From the NCBI GenBank assembly GCA_031289515.1, contig JAITPH010000282.1, positions 1 to 5,255 of the forward strand: a stretch of DNA of 5,255 nucleotides, in the 5' to 3' direction. The notes below the pieces were generated by a model. The model worked only from the letters and a program-made list of their open reading frames with translations. It did not search any database and was not told the origin of the DNA. A program made the position numbers and the translations under genes. Source of the stretch: Tannerella sp. Lineage in GTDB: Bacteria; Bacteroidota; Bacteroidia; Bacteroidales; Tannerellaceae. Shown here in pieces: positions 1-5,255 of this stretch. Each line of letters opens with the position of its first letter. The first letter of the stretch is position 1.

Positions 1-64
1 CATCTCCACAAGCCATTATCGTTGTCAGGCAAATAAAAACAATATATCTTTGTATTCTTTTCAT
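1..64 (-). CDS. SusD-position lipoprotein, N-terminal fragment
   Basis: Only the first 21 codons are inside the window; the gene runs off the left edge. The visible peptide starts with a basic stretch (MKRIQR), continues with a hydrophobic core (YIVFICLTTIMA) and reaches a cysteine at residue 19 in the context I-M-A-C-G-D, which fits a type II signal peptide with lipobox. The product is therefore expected to be a lipoprotein. Its place directly after a SusC-like gene, with an 18-base gap, is where SusD/RagB substrate-binding surface lipoproteins sit in Bacteroidetes; these cap the SusC barrel and capture the substrate. The start is well supported by a GGAGGA Shine-Dalgarno sequence eight or so bases upstream. 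No SusD domain is visible yet, so the family call rests on position and lipobox, not on homology. It is probably co-transcribed with the SusC gene. Confidence 0.8.
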   Translation of the reverse strand, partial: MKRIQRYIVFICLTTIMACGD

Positions 65-71
65 AGTTATA

Positions 72-77
72 TCCTCC
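72..77 (-). promoter_or_regulatory. Ribosome binding site of the SusD-position gene
   Basis: On the minus strand the sequence GGAGGA lies eight bases or so before the ATG at 64, in the short gap after the SusC stop codon (83-85). Strong Shine-Dalgarno matches are not the rule in Bacteroidetes, so this one is a good argument for the start at 64. It also suggests efficient translation of the lipoprotein even if the upstream SusC frame is interrupted. Confidence 0.7.
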
Positions 78-82
78 ATTAT

Positions 83-2941
83 TTAAAGTGATAGATTGAT
101 TCCAAAAGTAAAAATTCTCGGCATAGGCGTATTGCCCGATTCGGGGTCCCATCCCGACCATTTGGTAAGGGTCAGTAAATTACGCGAACTGACATATATC
201 CGACACCTGTTCAGGCTTAATTTCGTAGAAAGAGCCTGTGGCAGATCGTAGGAAACCGACAAATCCTGCAAACGAACAAAACTGCGCGATTCGTAAATGG
301 CAAATACGGGCGTGTTGACGGTATTCTGACGTGTATAGCTATTAGTCGGATTTTCAGACGTCCAATAGGGTATGTCGTAATTATTTCGCCGGTCGCCCAT
401 GTGATCGGTATTCACCAGCAAGGCATTTGTACTGTGATGCCCCAAATCGGCACGCAGGAAAAACGAGACCTGAAAGTTTTTGAACACCATGAAATCGTTT
501 CGCCATCCCAGCCGGTATCGCGGCTTGGTGTAACCCTGGAATGTTTTATCTTCCTGTGTGGAAACGCCGTTACCGTCAGCGTCGTAGAGTTTTACGTCTC
601 CGGGCGCTTTGCCGAAGGGCAGGGCGGCATCTTCTTCGCCCAATTGGTAAATACCCATAAATTCATAATCCCATATCCGGTCGAGCGCCTGGCCGATGAA
701 CCGCCGGTTGTCAATGTCATCGGCTTCCTTTTGACCGATTACATTCCCGTTTTCATCCAGCACGTCAATCATTTCGCCATAGAGATGTTTGATTTTATTC
801 CGGTTCATCGAGAAGGTCATGGTCGAGTTCCAACTGAAATGCTCGTTGTTGACTGCGTTGGCGTTCAACGTTGTCTCGAAGCCTTTGTTCAACAATTCGC
901 CCATATTAGACATCACCGACTGGTAACCGATAATGGCAGGCAGGCTGCGGGAGAGCAGCAAATCGGTTGTACTCATATCGTAATAGTCGAGCGTTCCGGA
1001 CAGGCGGTTGTCGCAAACGGCAAAGTCAAGTCCAATATTAAACGCGGCGGTCTTTTCCCATTTCAGATCGCTGTTGGCCATGGTATTGCTGTAAACACCC
1101 GATATGAGGTTGCCGTCCGTCAGGTATTTCGTTGTGCCGAGTTTTGCCAGGGCTTCGTAAATTCCGATGTCGCGATTGCCGTTCACACCGTAGGAAATGC
1201 GTATTTTCAGGTTGTCTAACCAGTCTGCCGATTTCATAAACGATTCCTTGTATATATTCCACGCCAATGCTCCCGACGGAAACAACGCATAAGGATGGTT
1301 TTGTCCGAAGGCTGAATATCCGTCGCGGCGAGCCGACAACGTAAGCAGGTAGCGATCCAGCAACGTGTAGTTAAGCCGTCCCATGATAGCTGTTCCGGTA
1401 GAATACTCGTCCGTGTTCGACAGTGTTTGTGATATTCCGGACTGCAACTGGTGATAGCCCAATAATCCGTTGGGCGAAAAGTCCTCGCTGTGTCCCGTAT
1501 CTTTCCAAGCCTGCCTTTTTTCGGCGTTGTAGAGGAAGGTAGCATAGAAGTCGTGTATGCCGAATGTTTTCTTCCAGGAAACGATATTGTCTATCTGCCA
1601 TTCGTAGGCAGAGGTGTTGATTCGTTCACCGATGCCGTTGGCAACGCTTCCGGAGGGGATGTCAATGGGGTCGAAATAATAGTTTTTATTCCAACTGAAG
1701 CGATTAACGTATGTCACCCGATAACTAAAGCCAAACGGCAGTTTCACGTCGGCGTACAGGTTGGTGAACAGTTGCTGGTTGAGATTGAAATAGTCGCGGT
1801 AGTCGTATGCTGAAAACGGATTTCCGATGCCAGAATCGTCGTTCGGATACCATCGAATCGAGCCGTCGTCGTTATATGGCATACCCAAAGGGCTGACCTG
1901 TACTACATTGGATAAATTCACCTGGGTATAGCCTTCATCTCTGTTAGCGAATTGAGCATTGACGCCTACATTCAGGAAGTCGGTCACTTTCGCATCCGCA
2001 TTGATACGCGAGCGGATAGTTTTGAAGGCGTCGCCTTTGACCTTTCCCATATTGTCGGTATATCCCAGCGACCAGTAATATTTCATTCGGGCAGTCCCTC
2101 CCGAAAGGCTTACATCATAGTTCTGCCTCAGCCCGGTCCGGGTAGAGTTGTCGTACCAGTCATAATACATCCCGTTGCGATAGTTCTCCTGTTCGATGGA
2201 TCTCAGATTCAAGCGGCTCATCCATGTTTCCAAGGGATCGGACGAATGGGCGGCATCGTAATTTTGCCACGCACTCAGGTCAACGCCGGAAGGCAAATGA
2301 TCCGGATGTTCATAATACCCTGTTTGCTTACCGGGATTGGTGCGTATTTGAAAATCTTTCCGGTATTTCATAAAATCATCTATGCCCATTGGTTTGATTT
2401 CCTTGGTGAAATCCGTCATCCCAAGTTGCATGGAAAAATCGACGGTCGGTTTTTCGCCTTTTCCGCGTTTGGTGTTGATAATGACTACCCCTGCCGCCGA
2501 GCGTGCGCCATATACTGCGGCAGAACTGGCATCCTTCAACACGTCGATGGTTTCAATATCCAACGGATTGACGTCGTTTATAGAACCGTTGTAAATTACC
2601 CCGTCCAATACGATTAAGGGCGTATTATTGGCCGAAATGGACGCCTGGCCTCTGATTTCCATTCCCGAAGAGCCGGAAGCCGATGTGCCGCTACCAGTAT
2701 TGAACCCAGCCACAGCGCCATTGAGGTAATCCAGCACATTGACGCTCTGCCGGGTTTGATATTGTTCGGCTTTCACCTGCGCTACGGCTCCGGTCAGGTC
2801 TTTCTTTTTGATTGTACCGTAGCCGATTACCACCACTTCGTCCAACGCTTGGCTGTCTTCAGCAAGCGTGATTTGCAGATTGGTTTGATTCCCTACTGCT
2901 ATTTCCTGAGCGATATATCCGATATGGCTGATTAACAGCAT
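83..2941 (-). CDS. SusC/RagA-type TonB-dependent transporter, plug and barrel part (frame-split from the N-terminus)
   Basis: This 952-codon frame holds most of a SusC-like outer membrane transporter, which imports large substrates such as oligosaccharides or peptides using TonB-ExbBD energy. Residues 1-30 are the end of the carboxypeptidase-regulatory-like domain (LLISHIGYIAQEIAV). Residues 33-43 (LDEVVVIGYGT) are the characteristic TonB-box region of this family. The plug follows at about 45-160, with the family signatures PLIVLDGVIYNG, NPLDIETIDVLKDASSAAVYGARSA and GVVIINTKRG. The rest is a beta barrel rich in aromatic and polar alternating strands, closing with FTFGINLSL at the C-terminus. 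It has no signal peptide of its own. The ATG at 2941 is very probably not the natural start: it lies immediately downstream of a G10 tract, and the missing signal peptide, STN domain and domain beginning are encoded directly upstream in another frame. With 8 or 11 G the two would join into about 1,124-1,125 residues. The substrate is unknown. Confidence 0.95.
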   Translation of the reverse strand: MLLISHIGYIAQEIAVGNQTNLQITLAEDSQALDEVVVIGYGTIKKKDLTGAVAQVKAEQYQTRQSVNVLDYLNGAVAGFNTGSGTSASGSSGMEIRGQASISANNTPLIVLDGVIYNGSINDVNPLDIETIDVLKDASSAAVYGARSAAGVVIINTKRGKGEKPTVDFSMQLGMTDFTKEIKPMGIDDFMKYRKDFQIRTNPGKQTGYYEHPDHLPSGVDLSAWQNYDAAHSSDPLETWMSRLNLRSIEQENYRNGMYYDWYDNSTRTGLRQNYDVSLSGGTARMKYYWSLGYTDNMGKVKGDAFKTIRSRINADAKVTDFLNVGVNAQFANRDEGYTQVNLSNVVQVSPLGMPYNDDGSIRWYPNDDSGIGNPFSAYDYRDYFNLNQQLFTNLYADVKLPFGFSYRVTYVNRFSWNKNYYFDPIDIPSGSVANGIGERINTSAYEWQIDNIVSWKKTFGIHDFYATFLYNAEKRQAWKDTGHSEDFSPNGLLGYHQLQSGISQTLSNTDEYSTGTAIMGRLNYTLLDRYLLTLSARRDGYSAFGQNHPYALFPSGALAWNIYKESFMKSADWLDNLKIRISYGVNGNRDIGIYEALAKLGTTKYLTDGNLISGVYSNTMANSDLKWEKTAAFNIGLDFAVCDNRLSGTLDYYDMSTTDLLLSRSLPAIIGYQSVMSNMGELLNKGFETTLNANAVNNEHFSWNSTMTFSMNRNKIKHLYGEMIDVLDENGNVIGQKEADDIDNRRFIGQALDRIWDYEFMGIYQLGEEDAALPFGKAPGDVKLYDADGNGVSTQEDKTFQGYTKPRYRLGWRNDFMVFKNFQVSFFLRADLGHHSTNALLVNTDHMGDRRNNYDIPYWTSENPTNSYTRQNTVNTPVFAIYESRSFVRLQDLSVSYDLPQALSTKLSLNRCRIYVSSRNLLTLTKWSGWDPESGNTPMPRIFTFGINLSL

Positions 2942-3459
2942 TTTACCCCCCCCCCTACATTTTCAACAGTCAGGGTAAATTTTCCGTCCACATCCGTCGC
3001 CGTTCCGTTCGTCGGCGATCCTTTTTCTACCACGCTCGCGCCGATGACCGGTTCGCCGGTATCATCCAGCACGGCGCCTGTAATTCTCTTTTTGTTTGCA
3101 GGTTGCACACTGTTTGATGCGGTTTTGGCTGCGATCGTGAAACTTTTGTCTTTCTTTGTAAAGAACAGTTCTTTTCCTGCAAAAGCATTCGTTAAAACCT
3201 GTTCTGCCGTAGCATTGTTTACATTTACCGAAACACGCGTTTTCGCTACTTCCGGGTCGGTAACAAAAAACGAATAGGGAAATTCATGGCCTAATTTTTC
3301 CACCAGTTCGTTTACAGTAACATTCGCCAACGAAATGTTCTTTTTCACTTCGTTTTGCGCACTCAGTTCGGCGGGTTGTAAGAAGCCGCCAAACGCCATT
3401 ACCAAGCAGAATAAATAAATTTTCTGTCTTTTTTGGTCTTTCATTTGTTTTTCTCTCAT
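2932..3459 (-). CDS. SusC/RagA-type transporter, N-terminal part: signal peptide, STN domain and start of the CarboxypepD-reg-like domain
   Basis: This 175-codon frame is the front end of the SusC gene. Residues 7-35 form a signal peptide (basic KDQKRQK, hydrophobic YLFCLVMAFGGFL, then ELSAQ as likely cleavage site). Residues about 41-110 match the STN (secretin/TonB short N-terminal) domain, which in FecA-like transducers contacts the periplasmic part of FecR. Residues about 125-168 begin a carboxypeptidase-regulatory-like domain (ITGAVLDDTGEPVIGASVVEK, then TDVDGKFTLTV; typical of SusC proteins). The frame then enters the G10 tract, reads three glycines, and stops after VKCC at 2932-2934. 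The last seven residues look like an out-of-frame tail. Translation may start at 3459 or at the second ATG at 3444; the latter gives a more usual signal peptide, and neither has a strong Shine-Dalgarno. As written, the product would be a small secreted protein with a complete STN domain but no plug or barrel. Confidence 0.92.
   Translation of the reverse strand: MREKQMKDQKRQKIYLFCLVMAFGGFLQPAELSAQNEVKKNISLANVTVNELVEKLGHEFPYSFFVTDPEVAKTRVSVNVNNATAEQVLTNAFAGKELFFTKKDKSFTIAAKTASNSVQPANKKRITGAVLDDTGEPVIGASVVEKGSPTNGTATDVDGKFTLTVENVGGGVKCC
2946..2955 (-). repeat. Homopolymeric G10 tract at the SusC frame break
   Basis: The plus strand shows ten consecutive C, which is ten G in the coding strand. 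The codons before it (GAA AAT GTA) belong to the N-terminal SusC frame and the bases after it (TAAAATGCTG) to the C-terminal frame. Counting codons, the two frames join when the run is 8 or 11 long (any n with remainder 2 on division by 3), encoding three or four glycines followed by KMLLISHIGY. The run lies in a loop-like place between the FTLTV strand and the LLIS strand of the domain, where a variable number of glycines could be tolerated. Such runs are prone to slipped-strand mispairing and also to sequencing error; the sequence alone does not tell which. Confidence 0.9.
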
Positions 3460-3473
3460 CTTTTTAATAATTT

Positions 3474-3489
3474 TGTAACGTTTTTTACA
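3474..3489. repeat. Short inverted repeat just upstream of SusC
   Basis: TGTAA and TTACA are separated by six bases, about 15 bases upstream of the first SusC ATG. It could be a small operator or part of the leader structure, but five-base arms are common by chance in AT-rich intergenic DNA, so no function is claimed. Confidence 0.3.
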
Positions 3490-3528
3490 GAAGGAAGCCC
3501 CTACTACAAATAGAATAAACTTCCTCTG
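3488..3528 (-). other. Possible stem-loop in the SusC 5' leader
   Basis: On the minus strand CAGAGGAAG (3528-3520) can pair with CTTCCTTCTG (3497-3488), giving nine base pairs with one bulged T and a 22-base loop. There is no T run after it, so it is not an intrinsic terminator for SusC transcription. If the transcript starts upstream of it, the hairpin would sit about 30 bases ahead of the start codon and could affect mRNA stability or translation. This is structure by eye only; no folding energy was computed. Confidence 0.35.
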
Positions 3529-3545
3529 TAGGATTTAACAATGTG
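3507..3545 (-). promoter_or_regulatory. Weak candidate promoter region for the SusC-SusD operon
   Basis: In systems of this kind the SusC operon is usually transcribed from its own promoter, used by the cognate ECF sigma factor. In the 197-base gap between fecR and susC, the minus strand has TCTATTTG at 3514-3507, which matches five of six fixed positions of the Bacteroides -7 consensus TAnnTTTG, but no good TTTG -33 element lies at the expected distance. Further upstream is ATTGTTAAA (3542-3534), a 9-mer that is repeated at 3598-3590 and could be a sigma or regulator contact. The target motif of this ECF sigma factor is not known, so the placement is tentative. Confidence 0.25.
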
Positions 3546-3598
3546 AAAGAGTCCGGCGTCAATTGCCTTGTCTGTCAGGCTCTTTCTTTTTTAACAAT
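3534..3598 (-). repeat. Direct repeat ATTGTTAAA, two copies
   Basis: The 9-mer ATTGTTAAA (minus strand) occurs at 3542-3534 and again at 3598-3590, 56 bases apart, flanking the stem-loop at 3545-3586. The copies lie in the intergenic region that must contain the SusC promoter, so they may be binding sites. Nine AT-rich bases recurring in 200 bases could also be chance. Confidence 0.3.
3545..3592 (+). terminator. Stem-loop followed by T run, terminator-like on the plus strand
   Basis: On the plus strand GAAAGAG(T)CC at 3545-3554 pairs with GGCTCTTTC at 3578-3586, nine base pairs with one bulged T, and is followed by six T (3587-3592). The 23-base loop is long for an intrinsic terminator. In this orientation it would stop transcripts running rightward, towards and antisense to fecR, although no plus-strand gene is seen. 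On the minus strand the same stem forms but is followed by CACATTG, so it would not end the sigma-fecR transcript by the usual mechanism; it could still stabilise the 3' end of that mRNA. Confidence 0.35.
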
Positions 3599-3656
3599 TC
3601 TCCGGAAGATAGTCCGTCTCCTATTCCCCAATAAGTGTCGGGCTTTCTTCCTTTTT

Positions 3657-4640
3657 TTATTTCAGTTTTGTGATAACTATCCGGTTATCTTCTGTTTGCC
3701 TGTATTTGAACTTCAGTTCGTCCTTGAGCGCCGACAGGATTTCGCCAACGGGCTGATCTATCAGGAACGAAGCCGTAATATTGCACTCTGCAATCTGCCT
3801 GTCTTCAATTTCTATGCCGACATTGCAGATGTGCTCAAGTTTGCGGACAAACTCGCCGAAAGTGATGTCGGAATAGAGATAGCGACCTTTCGTCCATGCC
3901 GTATTAAACTGCAAGTCGATCGTCTGCTTGCTGAACCGGTACGATGCCACGTCGTAAACTACTTCCTCTTCGGGTTTCATCATGACGTCGCATCCCTCGG
4001 CTTTGAAGCGCACCGCGCCTTGCGTCAGAGCTACCGTTATCCGTCCGTCAGCTTCGTCGGAAAGGACGTTGAACTGCGTGCCGAATACTTGTATTTCCGT
4101 GTTTTGTGTTCTGACGGTGAATCGTTTGTCCCTGTTTTTTGCGACATCGAAATATGCCTCGCCTGTCAGTTCAACGGCGCGGTCTTTTTGTCCGAAACCG
4201 TCCGTGAACGTGATGGAACTGTTTTTGTTCAACTTGACTTTCGAGCCGTCTTCAAGTACGTAATCGGCGACCGAAGCCTGCGTTGCATATATATATGTAT
4301 TGTGCGTGTGCGTACTGTAATAATATCCTATTCCGCAGCTGACGGCCAGCAGCAGGATTGCCGCCGCGCGCCAGAAAGGAAGAAGGTTGCGTCGAGCGGA
4401 TTTGCGTTTCGCGCTCTGCCGTTTTGCGCTCTGCCCGATACGTGCGCGGATTTTCATGTCAACCACCGCCGACAGATTTTCGTCTGCTGCAACTTCTGCA
4501 TTCCAGTACTCTTTGATTTCGTTGTACAACAGAGCGCTGCGGTTGCTTTCCTGCAACATGTTCCGGAGAGCCTGCCGCTCTTCGGCGGTCGCCTCTCCCG
4601 ACAGCGTCTTCGACGCCAACAATGAAAAATCCGTATCCAT
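3657..4640 (-). CDS. FecR-family anti-sigma factor
   Basis: The 327-residue product is an inner membrane regulator that controls the adjacent ECF sigma factor in response to the SusC-type transporter. Residues 1-70 form a cytoplasmic, charged N-terminal anti-sigma region, including SGEATAEERQALRNML and the aromatic EYWN. Residues 71-85 are very basic, followed by one membrane segment at about 88-107 (FWRAAAILLLAVSCGIGYYY); the positive residues on the N-terminal side fit an N-in orientation. The periplasmic FecR domain spans about 117-215, with the family patterns YVLEDGSKVKLNKNSSITF, ELTGEAYFDV, FTVRTQNTEIQVFGTQFNV and VALTQGAVRF. A DUF4974-type C-terminal domain follows at about 253-325 (FGEFVRKLEHICNVGIEIED and ITASFLIDQPVGEILSAL), the usual arrangement in Bacteroidetes. 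Length is typical and the gene appears intact. The start at 4640 is preceded by an A-rich stretch (AGAAAAAAT), common in this phylum. It lies 93 bases after the sigma gene and is likely in its transcript. Confidence 0.95.
   Translation of the reverse strand: MDTDFSLLASKTLSGEATAEERQALRNMLQESNRSALLYNEIKEYWNAEVAADENLSAVVDMKIRARIGQSAKRQSAKRKSARRNLLPFWRAAAILLLAVSCGIGYYYSTHTHNTYIYATQASVADYVLEDGSKVKLNKNSSITFTDGFGQKDRAVELTGEAYFDVAKNRDKRFTVRTQNTEIQVFGTQFNVLSDEADGRITVALTQGAVRFKAEGCDVMMKPEEEVVYDVASYRFSKQTIDLQFNTAWTKGRYLYSDITFGEFVRKLEHICNVGIEIEDRQIAECNITASFLIDQPVGEILSALKDELKFKYRQTEDNRIVITKLK
4406..4435 (-). repeat. Two 15-base tandem repeats in fecR
   Basis: The 15-mer GGCAGAGCGCAAAAC (4435-4421, minus strand) is repeated at once at 4420-4406 with one mismatch. 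It encodes QSAKR-QSAKR, and the following KSARR looks like a decayed third copy at protein level. The repeat lies in the basic linker just before the membrane segment. Because the unit is a multiple of three, copy number changes would keep the frame and only lengthen or shorten the linker. Confidence 0.7.
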
Positions 4641-4677
4641 ATTTTTTCTGTAATTATGCTTTCAATACTAAAGACAC

Positions 4678-4695
4678 GGGATTTCGGGAAATCCC
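4678..4695 (-). other. Palindrome in the sigma-fecR spacer
   Basis: The minus strand reads GGGATTTCCCGAAATCCC, with eight-base complementary arms around a two-base centre. It can be a dimeric protein binding site or, in the mRNA, a hairpin of seven pairs with a CCCG loop about 40 bases before the fecR start. There is no T run after it, so it is not an ordinary terminator. A second GGGGATTT copy upstream (4727-4720), followed by G and nine A (4718-4710), could compete for the same AAATCCC arm. Confidence 0.5.
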
Positions 4696-4733
4696 CCATC
4701 GGGAGAAGATTTTTTTTTCAAATCCCCGAATCG

Positions 4734-5255
4734 TCAAATACCGCCGAGCTTCGCCCGCAGTTTCCCGACTGCGCTTGCTACCTGCTTTTCGACCGTTTTT
4801 ACGGATGTGCCGAGCATCGCAGCGACTTCCCGGTAACTTTTCTTCTGCTCGCGGACAAGCATGAAGGCTAACTTTGTGCGGTTGGGCAGTTCGTTGATGG
4901 CTTTATTCAGTTCGTCGACGGTCTCCTGCGAGATGTAAACCGATTCGGGGGTGGTTTCGGTAAAATGGAATGCGTCCATGTTTAAACCGTCAATATCAAG
5001 CGCTTCCATGTTTTTTTCGTCGCGGAGATAATTGAGCGCCTTGTTGCGGGCTACCGTAAACAGATAATTGTCAATATTTTCAATATCCGACAGCGATTCC
5101 CGCTTCTGCCAGATACTCACAAACACGTCCGTCGCCAGCTCCTCGCACGACAGGCGGTCGTCGACGAACAGGGACACAAAACGTATAACCTTTTCGCGAT
5201 TGCCGTTCACGAAGAGGCGAAACATCTTCTCATAGTCCCTGTCATGTAATTCCGT
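4734..5255 (-). CDS. ECF RNA polymerase sigma factor (5' end outside the window)
   Basis: The reading frame is open to the right edge, so the gene is 5'-truncated by the window; 173 codons are visible. The ATG at 5225 is internal, because the ten codons before it (TELHDRDYEK) continue normal ECF region 2 sequence of the form found ahead of MFRLFVNGNREKVIRF. In visible-residue numbers, sigma region 2 covers about 1-82, with the core-binding 2.2 stretch CEELATDVFVSIWQKR and the 2.3/2.4 stretch IDNYLFTVARNKALNYLRDE. A linker of about 30 residues follows. Sigma region 4 covers about 115-170, including INELPNRTKLAFML, then the helix-turn-helix YREVAAMLGTSVKTVEKQV and AVGKLRAKL. This matches Bacteroidetes ECF sigma factors paired with FecR proteins, usually around 180-190 residues, so few codons are missing. 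It presumably directs transcription of the SusC operon when released by the downstream FecR protein. It ends with TGA at 4736-4734. Confidence 0.95.
   Translation of the reverse strand, partial: TELHDRDYEKMFRLFVNGNREKVIRFVSLFVDDRLSCEELATDVFVSIWQKRESLSDIENIDNYLFTVARNKALNYLRDEKNMEALDIDGLNMDAFHFTETTPESVYISQETVDELNKAINELPNRTKLAFMLVREQKKSYREVAAMLGTSVKTVEKQVASAVGKLRAKLGGI

Noticed and set aside
401..1219. A 272-codon open frame on the plus strand opposite the SusC barrel
   Set aside because: It lies wholly inside the conserved SusC frame on the other strand and shows no domain or start signals of its own. The similar plus-strand frame at 1952-2617 is rejected for the same reason.
83..3459. Calling the SusC gene a plain decayed pseudogene
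   Set aside because: The only lesion is in a homopolymer run; all signatures before and after it are intact, which fits a switch, recoding or a sequencing error better than decay.
3545..3592. Intrinsic terminator for the sigma-fecR transcript
   Set aside because: The T run follows the hairpin only on the plus strand; on the strand of the genes the stem is followed by CACATTG.
3543..4625. A 360-codon open frame on the plus strand opposite fecR
   Set aside because: It is antisense to a clearly recognisable FecR gene, has no recognisable domain, and its cysteine- and arginine-rich composition is that of a shadow frame.
5223..5225. ATG at 5225 as the true start of the sigma factor
   Set aside because: The frame stays open upstream to the window edge and the ten upstream codons read as normal ECF region 2 sequence, so the start is outside the window.
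1..5255. tRNA, rRNA, CRISPR array, insertion sequence or attachment site
   Set aside because: The window is almost fully taken up by the four genes; no regularly spaced repeats, transposase motifs, terminal inverted repeats or RNA gene signatures were seen.

Overview
The window is a segment of a Bacteroidetes chromosome, most likely from the order Bacteroidales. All genes lie on the minus strand, so they read from right to left. They form the cell-surface regulation and uptake cassette typical of that phylum. In order of transcription they are an ECF sigma factor (cut by the right edge), a FecR-type anti-sigma factor, a SusC/RagA-type TonB-dependent outer membrane protein with an N-terminal STN signalling domain, and the first 21 codons of a lipoprotein in the SusD position (cut by the left edge). 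The genus and the transported substrate cannot be read from the window, because no glycoside hydrolase, peptidase or other degradative gene is present.

Layout. The sigma factor occupies 4734-5255. A 93-base spacer (4641-4733) holds an 18-base near-perfect palindrome and a run of nine A. FecR is 3657-4640. A 197-base intergenic region (3460-3656) carries two stem-loops, a repeated 9-mer and a weak promoter candidate. The SusC-like gene covers 83-3459 but is split into two reading frames. The lipoprotein starts at 64, 18 bases after the SusC stop, behind a clear Shine-Dalgarno sequence.

The genes match the known trans-envelope signalling scheme. Substrate binding at the outer membrane transporter is relayed through its periplasmic STN domain to the inner membrane FecR protein, which then releases or activates the ECF sigma factor to transcribe the transporter operon.

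The most notable feature is a run of ten G (coding strand; 2946-2955 on the plus strand as C10) inside the SusC gene. It is exactly where the frame breaks. Eight or eleven G would give a single protein of about 1,124-1,125 residues, a normal length for an STN-containing SusC. Both halves are otherwise intact. The tract could be a slipped-strand on/off switch of a combined transporter and signal transducer, a site of ribosomal or transcriptional slippage, or a homopolymer sequencing error. In the form given here, the first frame would make a short secreted protein containing an intact STN domain but no barrel.
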